Notes: generated from the sequence alone by a model not told the origin. A stretch of DNA of 64,000 nt from Desmodus rotundus (GCF_022682495.2 NC_071391.1:10887680-10951679); one strand, 5' to 3'. Positions 45,478 to 57,474 are shown, counted from the stretch's first letter. Made by a program: numbers and translations.

Positions 45478-45990
45478 AACATAAACATCTCTATGTTCAT
45501 TACATCATTATTTATAATAATAGTCAAGATTTGGCCATAGCCAAATTGCCCATCAGTAGATGAGTGGATAAAAAGCTGTGGTATGTTTACACAATGGAAT
45601 AATATACAGCAGTAAGAGAGAAGAAACTCTTACGTTTTGTAACAGCAAGGATGGACCAGGAGAATATCATGCTAAGTGAATTAAGCCAGTCAGTGAAAGA
45701 CAAATACTACATGATCTCATTAATATGTAGAATCTAATGAACACAATAAACTAATGAACAAAATAGTAACAGAAGGTTAGATACACAAAACAGACTGACA
45801 GCTGCTGAAAGGGAGAGGGGGGAGGCAGGATGAAAGATGGTGAAGAGATTAACCAAAGAACATTTACGCACACCTGATGGACACAGACAATGATATGGGG
45901 TTGGCTTATGGAGGGGATAGGGTGAGACAGAGTGGCGGGGAAAGGGAGAAAAGGCAGGGACAACTGTAATAGCATAAACAATAAAAATAT
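45478..45990 (+). mobile_element. Bat LINE-1 3' end
   Basis: Contains 'aatttacaatagc'-type L1 sequence in mutated form, 'gagaatatcatgctaagtgaa', 'ctacatgatctcattaatatgtag', and a G-rich 3' UTR ending 'gcataaacaataaaaatatt'. Confidence 0.82.
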
Positions 45991-46009
45991 TATATGCCAG
46001 ACATGAGAC

Positions 46010-46120
46010 AGAGCTTTCTACTGGGCCTTTTAAACTTATTATTTCTCACAACAAATTTATAAGGTAGATACGTTTGTTGTTCCCATTTTCAGATGAATAA
46101 AAGGAAACTGAGATAAACTG
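46010..46120 (+). mobile_element. MIR-like fragment
   Basis: 'ctcacaacaaatttataaggtagat' and 'cccattttcagatgaataaaaggaaactgag' are MIR phrases. Confidence 0.6.
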
Positions 46121-46161
46121 GTGTTTTAAGATACAAATATATAACAAATAATTAACATCTG

Positions 46162-46197
46162 TTAGGGTTAGGGTTAGGGTTAGGGGTTAGGGTTAGG
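46162..46197 (+). repeat. Interstitial telomeric repeat, (TTAGGG)n
   Basis: Three perfect TTAGGG units, then TTAGGGG, TTAGGG and TTAGGA. The G-rich strand is the plus strand. It lies 325 bp beyond the 3' end of OR5AR1, inside AT-rich DNA. Confidence 0.95.
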
Positions 46198-46521
46198 ATT
46201 AAATAACTTACTCATAAAAAAAAGATTGGAAATTTATTTCCCCTATCAAATCCAGTCTCCATTTCAAATCAATATGTGAGTCAATTTTAAGTTAAAAAAA
46301 CTAATGAATGTTGCTTAACATGTTTTTCAAAAATACTAATTTCTATTTCCTTCAGATTAATAAGGTTAAGGATTACAGAAAACTTTCAAAATTAAGATTC
46401 ACTCAACAAATGGATGGTAACTTAGGTAGTGTTTATTGGAAAGTTATTTGCATTTTTGATCTTCTGCCACCATACTTCTATCACTATCATTTATCCGTGA
46501 TAATAACACATTTTCATTTTT

Positions 46522-47457
46522 TTATTTTTGAGGTTTTTTTCCAATTAGTTTTTTGAACGCAGCTTTCACATCCTTATTCCGTAAACTGTAGATCAAGGGA
46601 TTCAACATGGGGATGATGACAGTGTAGAACACAGAGGCCCACTTGTCTTGGTCCAGGGAGTAGCTGGACGTTGGCCTCAGGTACATAAACATGACTGTGC
46701 CATAGAAAAGTGTGACTCCAGTGAGGTGAGACCCGCAGGTGGAGAAAGCCTTAAGGCGGCCCTCAGCTGAGCGCATTCTGATGATTGCAACGAGGATGAA
46801 GGCATAGGAGATGAAGATGATGAGGATGGTGCTGAATTCAATGAAGCCACACAAACTAAAGAGCAAGATCTCACTGATGTAGGTGTCTGAGCAAGAGAGG
46901 GCCAAGAGTGGTGGGATTTCACAGAAGAAGTGGTTGATGATATTGGAACCACAATAATTCAAACTGAAGGTGAGGGAAGTGTGAGCTACTAAACTCACCA
47001 GGCCGGCCAGGTAAGAGCCCAGCATGAGAACCAAACAGACTCGCTTAGACATGAGAGTGCTGTAGTGGAGGGGCCGACAGATGGCCACGAAACGGTCATA
47101 GGCCATGGCAGCCAGGACATAGCATTCAGCATCCACGAAACCCACAAAGAAAGCAAACTGGGTGGCACAGCTGGAGAAGGAGATAACTTTGTGCTTTGTT
47201 AGGAAATCAGCCAGCATCCTGGGAGCGATGGCTGAGGAGTAGCCCAGGTCAACAAAGGACAGATTGCAGAGGAAAAAGTACATGGGTGTGTGGAGCTGAG
47301 TGTCTGTTATAATTAGGATGATCATGCCAACGTTCCCCACGACATTGACCAGGTAGACCAAGAGGAAGATCACAAAGAAGATAATCTGTAGCTGAGGGTC
47401 CTGTGTGATGCCCATAAAGATAAACTCAGTCACCATTGAATGGTTTTCTTTATTCAT
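46522..47457 (-). CDS. OR5AR1: Olfactory receptor OR5AR1
   Basis: Intact 311-residue odorant receptor, nearly identical over its length to human OR5AR1 as I remember it: [17 protein letters not shown] at the N terminus, [20 protein letters not shown] in TM2, [60 protein letters not shown] and the tail KKLIGKKPQ. Sequon NHS at 5-7. All OR motifs are in place (GN 41-42, [10 protein letters not shown] 118-127, [23 protein letters not shown]). Strong conservation suggests a receptor under purifying selection. It faces OR5AP2 head to head, about 9.1 kb between start codons, as in the human cluster. Confidence 0.97.
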   Translation of the reverse strand: MNKENHSMVTEFIFMGITQDPQLQIIFFVIFLLVYLVNVVGNVGMIILIITDTQLHTPMYFFLCNLSFVDLGYSSAIAPRMLADFLTKHKVISFSSCATQFAFFVGFVDAECYVLAAMAYDRFVAICRPLHYSTLMSKRVCLVLMLGSYLAGLVSLVAHTSLTFSLNYCGSNIINHFFCEIPPLLALSCSDTYISEILLFSLCGFIEFSTILIIFISYAFILVAIIRMRSAEGRLKAFSTCGSHLTGVTLFYGTVMFMYLRPTSSYSLDQDKWASVFYTVIIPMLNPLIYSLRNKDVKAAFKKLIGKKPQK

Positions 47458-47870
47458 CTTTTCAGTTCTATGTGTGCCTCTATTTAGTTTATTGTTTGGA
47501 TCCTTAAATATGTTCCCAGTGATTAGACTCTGTGACTCATGTGGTAACTCATAGGTGATGGTTGTGCATCTTCTCTCTAGGTGCCCAGTTTAAACAGAAG
47601 ATGTTATCAGTGTCTTGGGGATGGCAAATTCTGCTTCTCCAACAACCTTGGTGCTCTGAGGTCATTTTTCATATGGTACCAATGCATGACCTGATCTATG
47701 CATTCATCCACCTCACTTAATCAGTGAAGAGAAGACGTTTTGAGTGTTCCTTCCTTTTTTCTAAAACGAAGCAAATGTGGACACAAATATGGATACATAT
47801 TAACTCTCATTTTTTATCAGCACAAAAATAAGGAAATGAAATAACCAGGGATCTCAAAGCATAACATCAT
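47458..47870. other. 5' flank of OR5AR1
   Basis: Expected to contain the promoter and non-coding exons of OR5AR1 on the minus strand; no specific site identified. Confidence 0.35.
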
Positions 47871-47873
47871 ATC

Positions 47874-47894
47874 ACACACACACACACACACACA
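47874..47894. repeat. (CA)n microsatellite
   Basis: About ten CA units. Confidence 0.9.
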
Positions 47895-47984
47895 TTTACA
47901 GAAAGTGAAAAACTTGGAGTAGAGGGTGAACAATATTAGAAAAAGCAGTGAATAATAACAATTTTGAATAAAAAGGAGTTACTG

Positions 47985-48190
47985 AGTATTAATGATAGGC
48001 CAGAACTTTGAATGCTTTACACGTATTACTTAATTTCATACTCACAACAACCCTATGAAGTAGGTATCATTGTTATCTCCATCCTATGCAGGAAAAAAAT
48101 AAGACAGGATATTAAGTAACTTCAACAAAGTTACTTTGTTGAAGTAAGTAGCAGAGCTGATTCTGTCTGACTCAAATCTTGAATAGACTT
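47985..48190 (+). mobile_element. MIR SINE with perfect hairpin
   Basis: MIR phrases 'tttacacgtattacttaatttcatactcac' and 'agtagcagagctgattctgtctgactcaaa'. Within it ACTTCAACAAAGT (48119-48131) and ACTTTGTTGAAGT (48133-48145) form a perfect 13-bp inverted repeat around a single base. Confidence 0.75.
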
Positions 48191-48822
48191 CACTTTATTG
48201 TTCACTTTTTATATGTGATTTAATGAAGGTGAAATCTCTTCATTTTTGTGCCTGCCTTTTTCCACCTGTGTTGCCTGTCATGCATGGACACAGACTTAAT
48301 CTTTTGGTTTTCCTGATCTTTAGAAGATTCCAGGGGTTTGGCATGGGGTATGAGGAGGATGAAGACGCAATTGTGTCTTTGGACAGTTTGTATCGCCTAG
48401 CCAACGTGGTGTTGCATAGCTCAGTTCAAAGTTACAATTCAATAATCCCTCCCTCAGGGGGGAACAGAGAAAGCATTATCCAAGTCTGCATTCACACAGG
48501 AACATACATTTGTTAAACTCTTTTTTCTTTAATTCTTCATCTATTGAACAATTCTGAAAAGGAAGTGAGCAAGATCAAACCAAAACAAATGAAGTTAATA
48601 AGAAATAAGTAGCATCCTCTACCTAAACCCAAAGGCATAATTCAGAGGGTATCTACTTGGTTTATTGCTTAGGAAAGACAAGAAAGCAGATAGTATAATG
48701 TGTCTTTTATGGGGGTGTGAACATTCCTAATGGTTTATCTTAAATCCTAGGGTGAATGAATATAGTGTTCCCCATCTTGTGTATATGATATAAGATTACA
48801 TATATATAATATATAGTATATT

Positions 48823-48852
48823 AGCTACATTATATATATATATAATGTAGCT
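48823..48852. repeat. Perfect 30-bp AT-rich palindrome
   Basis: AGCTACAT followed by a (TA) run and ATGTAGCT; the sequence equals its own reverse complement and could extrude as a cruciform. Confidence 0.95.
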
Positions 48853-50570
48853 GAAGTTCAACCAATCTGGCACTTCAAGAAAGGGTAGAATAGTGAGTAA
48901 ATAACATATTTCATAGTTAACAATAAACTCAAATATTTTTTAAAAACTAGCAAAATGTTTAAAGACAAACCAACTATATTTTGGATTTTGATGCACCACC
49001 TGTTTTTGTATGTTTAAGTGAAAAGAATACTGAAGTAAAAGTTTGGAATCCTGGTTATATTCCTGTTTTTCCCCACTAATTAATTTTTGGACTTCATGAA
49101 TTGTTGTATTGGATGCAGCTTTCTTGGCTGTGAAATGAGTGGGGCAGAGAATGCAAACTCTATGGAGCCTTCCAAATCTGGAATGCTTCAAATTCAAATA
49201 CTATGAATTCAAATACCTAAAAGCCAAACCCCAGCCTGTGTCTCCTTTTGAATTTAAAATGGCATGGACCCAGTGCCAAGCAAACCCATGCTCAAAGAAG
49301 CACTCAGCAGGGTAGTGCTCCATTCCCGGTAGGTCACATCAGTTTCTCTTTCTGTCCCCAAAACTGACCTGTGACCTGACTTGTTTTCTACCTGTTGGTA
49401 AGAGGTTGAATGTCTTCTCTTCTCCCGTTGGATTTTACTGAACAAATAATCTGAGAAGTATCCAAAACCAGTGAATCACTCTGGTAGTTGTCTCTGAGCT
49501 GCTTGCTCATCCCACCTTTGTTTCTGGGTGCGGGAGGTATCTAAGTCTCAATCACAAGCAATCCCCAGAAGAAGTATGATGAAATACTTTCTGCATTCAC
49601 AGGAGACCCAAATACTCAATGAACTGTCATCCCCTAAGGGTTTCACTCTCTCTTCCTTAAGCCCTAATAATAAAAGAAGGTAACAGAGGGGAATTTTATC
49701 AGCCCACTCCAGTTTTAATTATTGAGTCATCCATAAGGGCTGCATGGACTTCTTTACTTTACCAGCCTTAAGCCTGTATGGTGTGATTTTGATGGTAACT
49801 TAGAAAGATCTGTTTGCTGATTCTTGAAACATCTTTCAAAGAGGATAATACTTACCATGCTACATGGAGTGGTCATATTTAAATGTACATGTGGTAGCCA
49901 GCAGACTGTGAGCTACCCAGTGGTGCTTTGGACCTACCCAGCTGGTCCTTTATAAAGGTTGACCAGCACTCTTGCAAATATTACAGGGACAATGTTAAAT
50001 TTATAAATTAACTTAGCAGAACTGCCACTTTTAAGCCATTCAGTGTTGCTATCAAAGAGCATGTATGTCTTTATACTTCTTCAAATGTACTTTTGTATCA
50101 TTCTGGAATTTTAGTCTTTTCCTTTACAGAGGCTTTGCACATTTTTTTTCATTTGGTTATGCTTAGGTCTGTTTTGTTTGGCAATCATAAATGAGATCTT
50201 CTCTTCCACATAAACTCCCTAGCTGGCGATGCATGTGTATATGAAGTGATCAGTTAATTTTACACTTTGCTAATTTACTGAGTTTTTTCTCCCTCTCTCT
50301 TCTTGATTTTAAACAAAATGTTTTTTATGGTTAAGTATTCCCTGGAACACGATTTATATCCTTTCAGACCCAATGACATCTTTTTATAGCAAGTCATTTA
50401 TATTGCCCCCTCTGCTTCTGACATGATCATAGATAATTTAATTTACCCACACACATAATTTAAAGAGAAGAAGCAAAATTTAAATAATTTATAATAAAAT
50501 AATACACATTTTAGTAACTAACTGGTCAGGCATAGCAACATTATGAAAAAGGTAAATGCTTTAAAAGAAC
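48853..50570. other. Unassigned DNA between OR5AR1 and OR5AP2
   Basis: No gene or clear element recognised. Confidence 0.35.
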
Positions 50571-50574
50571 TTAA

Positions 50575-51062
50575 GCACCCCTCTGTTCATAGCAGCACAA
50601 TTTACAATAGCCAAGTGCTGGAAACAACCTAGGTGCCCATCAGTAAAAAAAAAAACTATGGCACATTTACACAATGGGATACCACACAGCAGAAAAAAAG
50701 AAGGAGCTCCTACCTTTCATGACAGCATGGATGGAACTGGAGAGCATTATGCTAAGTGAAATAAGCCAGGTGATGAAAGTCAAATACCATATGACCTCAC
50801 ATATAAGTGGAACCTAATCAACAAAACAAACAAGCAAGCAAAATATAACCAGAGTCATTGAAATAAAGAACAAACTGACAGTAACCAGAGGAGGTTGGGG
50901 TAAAGGGGGAAAGAAGGGGAAGGGTCGTGAAGGAATGTGTATAAAGGATCCATGGACAAAGCCAAAGGGGGGTAGGATTGAGGATGGGAGGGAAAGTGGA
51001 GACAACTGTGTTTGAACAACAACACAAATAAATAAATAAAAAAAATAAACTTCTCGAAAAAA
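50575..51062 (+). mobile_element. Bat LINE-1 3' end
   Basis: 'gttcatagcagcacaatttacaatagccaag', 'gagagcattatgctaagtgaaataagcc', G-rich 3' UTR and an AAATAAATAAATAAA-type tail. One of the less decayed copies here. Confidence 0.88.
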
Positions 51063-51700
51063 ATAAAATCTCCATAAATGTGACAGTTAAAGAAGCAGGC
51101 TGATACATGTTTGTTATCTAGGCACCTCAAACAATTTTGCAATTTTCTAGCTTATGGCATAAACATCTGGATGATGAGCAGCAATTTGTAAAGTCCCACA
51201 CCATTCATTTTCCTCCTTGAGTTATTTAACAATTGCATTTGTGGCAAATTTGTTATATATAAAATCTATTCCATAGTACTCCATGTTTATATTTAAAATG
51301 TGTTTACATGTAAAAGGGAGGTTAATTCAAGGCTCAGATAATTTGATTAAGGACATCAACTGACAGGATACATGAAAGTTGTGTGGGGTGTGGTCGGTTC
51401 TTCGTTGTGATGGATTGTGCTGCACCCTGAAGGCTTTCAGCATCCTCTCCCCTTATCCGTCAGATTCTAGGCCGCACGAAACTGCATCACATGACAACCA
51501 CACATTTTCATAATGTCCCTAGAAGAAAACATCATCTCCACTGAGACCTCGTCCTTGAAATTCTAGGTGTTGGTTGGATATTGAATAACTTTTCCCAACT
51601 AAGAGGTGATTTAATTTACCAAGTTAGACATTAACTATTCCACCTATTCATCCCTAATACTTCTGATTCACACTTTCTCTCAGCAACCAACACCACTGAG
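51063..51700. other. Unassigned DNA
   Basis: No element or gene recognised. Confidence 0.35.
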
Positions 51701-51704
51701 ACTT

Positions 51705-52230
51705 CTGTGTTATTGTTCTCCTGAGAAACAGAACTGACAGGAAGTGATAGATGATAGATGATAGATAGATAGATAGATAGATAGATAAACTTATATGAGG
51801 GGATTTATTATAGGAATCACTCAATGGTTCTGAAGGCCAAGAAGTCCAAAGTTCTGACATTTGCAAGCTGAAGAACTAGGAAAGCCTGTAGTGCAATTTG
51901 GTCCAAGTCCAAAGATCTAAGAATGGGATGAGAGTCGGGGGTAATGGTGTCTGTCTGAGTCCTGTGAAAATAAACAGAACCTCATACAAGTCAATATCTT
52001 CAGATATTGATGCTGTGTCTTTTATATGAATGATATAGTAAGCCAACTGAAGACCCTAGTAAGTCTTGATCTAGGCTATATAAGCTGATAGCTATTGCTT
52101 ACTCTGGACAATTGGGAATAGTGTCAAGGTAGGGGAGACTCATTTTATTAATCATCTATCCATATGCATTTGATGTGGCAACTCACATTCATTCACTTAT
52201 TTTATCAGAGTCATCCTAGGCATTAGCATT
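51705..52230 (+). repeat. Old interspersed repeat, copy 2, with (GATA)n
   Basis: Same family as 19645-20105: 'gttctcctgagaaacagaactgacagg' start and 'ggtccaagtccaaagatct' interior. A GATA tetranucleotide run lies at about 51749-51787. Family not assigned. Confidence 0.5.
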
Positions 52231-52234
52231 CCCA

Positions 52235-53195
52235 ATTAGAAATGGACAAGATAAGTTATAAAGAGATTTAGTGCAATATCAAAAGTCACATGATCAGTAA
52301 TACACAGAACCAGGACTGAATGCCAAGACAGCCCTTGTTCTCCCTGCTCCTCCTATAATCAGCTCTTTACTGTGATCCAGGTAATATAACTGATATGTAA
52401 ACAAAATCCTTATAGGAGGCAACACCAGAGGTAGAATGAACCAGCTGTTTTGTGGATTCTTTCCATGCTTCTTAGGGGGCCAAATGATCAACTATCAGGG
52501 GAGATAGAAAAAGGATGCTTAATAGTGGTTAGGAATATAGGACTGAAAGTTCACCCTCTACTGGGCCCAGGCGTCCTGAGGGTAAAGGAGAGAAATGTGA
52601 AAGGAACGTTTGATTTCCTCAGTTTTAGAGAGGAAAACAAATAGATTAAAATGAGGTAACATGAGGGATTCGGTCCCCAGAGACTAAAGAACACGAAATA
52701 CATCCTATTTAAAATAAGTCAGGATGCCTACTCCACAGTCTGCTCTGGAGGCTGCAATTATAATTTCAAATAATATTAAAGGTGTCCTGTAAAAATATAT
52801 TCTTAATTTTGAAATGTATTTTACCATAACATAACAAATTGGAATACTTATCTTTCAGGATATTATCGTTAAAGAAAGGAGGACTCAAAGTCTGCTGAAC
52901 CCTGAGTAACCTTCTTATGACAGGACAGGTATGAACGGTGTCGGTTTTGCTCTCTCTGTAATGGGTGGTGTCTAATGTCCATTCTAGCTGTACCTACTGC
53001 TTAACCTGGAAGGAGTTCCATCTCTGAGAAGAAGGCTTTCTTCCCCCCTGACTCCAGCTTTTATGTTTTTGGTGAATTTAGACATTGACTAGGAACAAAC
53101 AAAGTGTCAACTAGAAGTCCAATGGTTAAAAAAGGTAAGGAAAAGATATAAAATGTTTCATTCATGTACTTCACTGAACTGAAGAAAAATTCACA
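52235..53195. other. Unassigned DNA
   Basis: No gene or element recognised. Confidence 0.35.
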
Positions 53196-53199
53196 ATCC

Positions 53200-53860
53200 T
53201 GTTAATTTCTGCAATTGTTATGGGTCCAAAGTCCACATGCCCAATGCTTTGAAACACAAGATTAGTTAGAGTTTGGAGTGAGGAAAGATTTATTGATTGA
53301 GAAGGTGCTGAGAAGATGGGAGACCTAGTGGTATCTCATCTTAATGTACAGAGTTCATTGTGTTGTGGGTTTATTGTAGTGCGTCATAGAATTGTACACT
53401 TGAAACTTATATGATTTTATTAAACAATGTCACCCTAATAAATTCAACTAAACAAACATGAAATAAAAAAGATAATACAAAATTCAGACTTCTTTTATGT
53501 CAAGGGAAGTGGGAAACAGGAAGTCCAAGAGGTGATTGACGGCTGCAGATCTCTGGGCACCAGTGGTCTCTGAGGTCAAGATTGTGCTTAGTCTGTTGAC
53601 TCTGGTTGATGTGAGTCCTGTCATGAGATTTCTGCAAATCTTTGCTAAGTAATCATTATTTTTGTACATGCTTCTCTTATTTCCTCAGGGGAGGTACCTT
53701 CTGGTAAGGGGCTGTTTTTGCAAAACTTAAGCTGCAAACAGATTTCCTCTAACCTTCAGCCTGTCTACTTGCAAGACAAGCAGAAGCTGTTAGCCTGAAG
53801 GCCATGGGAACAAAAATGGAGTGAGAGAGACTGAGCGTTTCACTCATTACACAATCACCT
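53200..53860. mobile_element. Possible LTR-like repeat with an L1 tail inside
   Basis: 53370-53470 is a short L1 3' end ('attgtacacttgaaacttatatgattttatt' and 'cctaataaattcaac'). The flanks (53200-53337 and 53480-53860) look like one dispersed repeat, perhaps an LTR, but I cannot name it. Confidence 0.3.
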
Positions 53861-56056
53861 GTAGACCCAAAGGTTTCAAGGGCACTGAGGGGCTAAGAAA
53901 GTATTGCTATTACAAGATTTGTTAAGTCATTAGGAGAAATTTACGCAGCAGTAAATAATATGATTTTAAGGCCTTTACAAACACTAGCAATTCTCAGGAA
54001 ATCCCACCATTATTGTTTGTTATGAAGTAGAGCACTCTTGGAAATTGAAAACCCAGATCAAGAATAGCTGGCCTAGAGGGTGGACTGCAAAATCTCAGCA
54101 GAGGGGCAGGAATACTGCAGAGAAGCAGGGCATGTACTTACCAAAGTAAAGCGGAGACCAGAGCGTATCATTCGTGACACCAGCTGTAAAACAAAGGGCA
54201 TTTGGCTAATAATGCGAATTAATAGATATAAATTAAAAAAAATTTCAGCTACTGTAATTATATTCCTCTTCATGAAATATAGGGATTTTTAAAATGTAAC
54301 TAAATGTATTCTAAGATATTAACAAAACTCTGAGAATTACAATATTAACTGCTGTGTGTATTAGTGCATCTGTTGGGTATAAATCAGTCACCATCATGTT
54401 AACTCTGTGAATTGTGCAAGAGTCACTAATCCTTTGTGTTTATCGTTTCCCAGGTACAAAATTATAGTATTGCTGGTCTCATAGGATTTAAATAAAATAA
54501 TGCAGGAAAAATGCACCATACACACAGTGCTTGTAGAGCATAGGAAATATCAACACATTTTAGTACTTGTCATCTTTGCTCATCACCTTTCCTTATACGT
54601 CTAGCACATACACAAAACATCTGTGACATTCTATTTTTTTCCACTACTTTTGTTAGAATAATACTCTTGGTGAAACTTTCTAATTGAGGATAAGAGGAAA
54701 GATTCACTCTTTATTTTTAATTCTTTCTGGAGATGCTGTTCTTTGAAGTTCACACAGCAAGACCATTCCGAGGAAGAGGATCTAGGCTATGTATCTGTCC
54801 AGTGAAATAAAGAAGGAGGGAATGTACTGTTTAGGAACAACAAGTAATTTGGCTTCAAGGGATGTATGTTCTAGTCTCTGATTCACCAGTGAGTGCCAGA
54901 GAAAACCCAAAACTCAACTGACCTCCTCTAGCAAAGATAATCTTATCAGTGCTCCTGCGATAATGGCTGCTTAATAAACCCTCACTGATTTGTGGTGAAG
55001 CTCAGATAAGATAATGATACAAGGACACTTTAAAATTATATAAATTACTGGTTAGGGTACTGAGCTCCTGTCCCAGTGGAAACTAGGGGGAGAGGAGCAT
55101 GGACGGCACTTCTGCGTATGGCAGAGTCTGGGAGAATGGAGCCCCACCGTGCTCAGTAGATCCTGTACCTCCAGTGGTAGCACAGGTATTGGGTTGCTTT
55201 GGTCCCATGTTTCAATTTTGAACAGGATCAAATAACTTTTTGCTGTGAGTGAGAAAGGACTTAACACATTGAGCTATGATTTGTCAGCTAGACTAGTACA
55301 GTTTTATCTACCTTCAGATAACAGAGGTCAAGGACGGAGGAGGGGGTCGGAAGGGAGGTGGAACAGCACTGGAGCTGTTGCCTAAATGATTACTCAGAAG
55401 ATCTAGAATGGGTGTCTATTCTGAGTTTTCTCCTCCTCCCTGCCCCCGCCCCAAGTATTTGGCTTCATTTCATCTTGCATAAGGTGAATATTATTTCCAT
55501 GTAGATGGCCTGCTGTTAAATCATTCCCCAGATTCAGTGTGGTGGCTGGACAGTTCTTCATGCCACTCCTGGTGTTTTCTATAGTGTTAGGTAGAAGTTC
55601 TCACTGCAGTGGTTTGTTCTATCACTTTCATCTGAGATGCCTACTCATTTTAACAATCTGATTTTTTAAATATTGGAGGGATGATTTAAAATTATCAATA
55701 TTTACCTGACCCCCCCCCCACCCCCCGCGCCCCCGTTGATGCTACACTGGGAAATTAGGATAGAGTTAAGACCATGCTATCTATGGGAATAGCCTACATT
55801 TCTGTCCTTGGTCATCACTTTTTAATGTGCCCCCCACACCCAGAAGATTTAATTATTTTCTTTTTGTTTGGAACTGTTGACTAATTTTTACTAACTTCCA
55901 GGGTTTTTTTTATTGTTTTCATTAGTACTGTGGAGGAATATTTGGTAGGAACTGGGAATTAATTTTGCCATCTTTCTCCAGAAGTTGTGTATAGAGAGTA
56001 TATTAATGTATAAGTTAATTTATTTATCATAAACAATGAAGAGAGATACATTTTAA
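53861..56056. other. Unassigned DNA upstream of OR5AP2
   Basis: Includes a MIR-like stretch at about 54380-54560 and a C-run at 55710-55735. No gene recognised. Confidence 0.35.
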
Positions 56057-56064
56057 AGATGTTC

Positions 56065-56251
56065 TGCCTTGGCTGATGTGGCTCAGTGGATTGAGTGCCA
56101 GCCTACAAACCAAAGGATCACCGGTTCAATTCTCAGTCTAGGGCACAGGCCTTGGTTGTGGGTCAGGTCCCCAATAGGGGGCACGTGAGAGGTAACCACA
56201 CATTGATGTTTCTCTCCCTCTCTTTCTCCCTCCTTCCATGAGGGGTGGGGG
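56065..56251 (+). mobile_element. VES SINE lacking the A-rich tail
   Basis: VES head and core, but after the CT block it ends in TCCATGAGGGGTGGGG instead of the AAATAAATAAA tail. The 8-bp repeat AGATGTTC flanks it at 56057-56064 and 56252-56259. It lies about 290 bp before the OR5AP2 start, in the presumed last intron. Confidence 0.82.
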
Positions 56252-56537
56252 AGATGTTCCTATAATTATTCAATAAATGGTTAATGCCAGAAGTGATCTT
56301 AGTGAATGGATATTAAAGTCACTCTTCTTGGTCATTAGTAGACAGCACAGCTAGAACTCAGATGCAACCTTTTGATGTCTTTTGATTTGACCTCAAGTCC
56401 AATGTACTGTTAATTACGTTTTTCATTTTGCGCTGTTCTGTTAGAATTTGTGTGTGTATATCTCAACAAAAAGATGTTTATAGCTCTGTCATGAGTTCAT
56501 CTGACCCAATGGTGTATTCCATCTTCTCTCGTTTTGC

Positions 56538-56539
56538 AG
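56538..56539 (+). promoter_or_regulatory. 3' splice acceptor of OR5AP2 coding exon
   Basis: TTCTCTCGTTTTGCAG ends five bases before the ATG at 56545. It argues against the in-frame ATG codons further upstream (56428, 56491, 56509) as real starts. Confidence 0.65.
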
Positions 56540-56544
56540 CTCAG

Positions 56545-57474
56545 ATGGTCAGGAATCAAACCGAAGTGACAGAATTTATCCTCTTAGGAATCTCAGAAGA
56601 CTCAGATCTACAAGTTGCCCTTTTTGGATTGTTTCTGTTAATCTATATAGCAACTATGGTGGGTAATTTAGGGATGATCATGTTAATTAAGATTGATCCT
56701 CATCTCCACACTCCCATGTACTTTTTTCTTGGCAGCCTCTCCTTTGTGGATGCCTCTTACTCTTCTTCTGTTACTCCTAAGATGCTGGTGAACCTTGTGA
56801 CTGAGAATAAGGCCATTTCTTTTAATGGATGTGCTGCCCAGTTCTACTTCTTTGGCTCCTTCCTGGGGACTGAATGCTTCCTGTTGGCCATGATGGCATA
56901 TGACCGCTATGCAGCCATTTGGAATCCTCTGCTATACCCAGTTCTCATGTCTGGGAGAATTTGCTTCCTGCTAGTAGCTACCTCATTCCTAGCAGGCTTT
57001 GGGAATGCAGCCATACACACAGGAATGACTTTCAGGTTGTCCTTTTGTGGCTCTAACAGGATCAATCATTTCTACTGTGACACCCCACCCCTGCTCAAAC
57101 TCTCTTGCTCTGACACCCACATCAACGGCATAGTGATCATGGCTTTCTCCAGTTTTAATGTCATCAGCTGTGTTTTGATTGTCCTCATTTCCTACCTGTG
57201 TATCCTCATTGCCATCTTGCGAATGCCTTCATTAGAGGGCAGGCATAAAGCCTTTTCTACCTGTGCCTCCCACCTCATGGCTGTCACCATATTCTTTGGG
57301 ACAATTCTCTTCATGTATTTGCGCCCGACGTCTAGCTACTCAATGGAACAGGACAAGATTGTTTCTGTATTTTATACCATAGTGATTCCTATGCTAAATC
57401 CCCTCATCTACAGTTTGAAAAATAAGGATGTAAAGGGGGCCCTAAAGAAGATATTAGAGAAATGCATACCTTAA
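56545..57474 (+). CDS. OR5AP2: Olfactory receptor OR5AP2
   Basis: Intact 309-residue odorant receptor from the ATG at 56545. The frame stays open 39 codons further upstream, but that extension is not OR-like and is separated by a strong splice acceptor. Sequon NQT at 4-6. The strings [66 protein letters not shown] and [22 protein letters not shown] are those of OR5AP2 as I know it. The motif after DRY is AAIW, Trp replacing the usual Cys, typical of this receptor. TM7 reads [12 protein letters not shown]. Position next to OR5AR1 and head to head with it supports the assignment. Confidence 0.93.
   Translation: MVRNQTEVTEFILLGISEDSDLQVALFGLFLLIYIATMVGNLGMIMLIKIDPHLHTPMYFFLGSLSFVDASYSSSVTPKMLVNLVTENKAISFNGCAAQFYFFGSFLGTECFLLAMMAYDRYAAIWNPLLYPVLMSGRICFLLVATSFLAGFGNAAIHTGMTFRLSFCGSNRINHFYCDTPPLLKLSCSDTHINGIVIMAFSSFNVISCVLIVLISYLCILIAILRMPSLEGRHKAFSTCASHLMAVTIFFGTILFMYLRPTSSYSMEQDKIVSVFYTIVIPMLNPLIYSLKNKDVKGALKKILEKCIP

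Noticed and set aside
56428..56544. N-terminal 39-residue extension of OR5AP2
   Set aside because: Not OR-like, and cut off by a strong splice acceptor five bases before the usual start.
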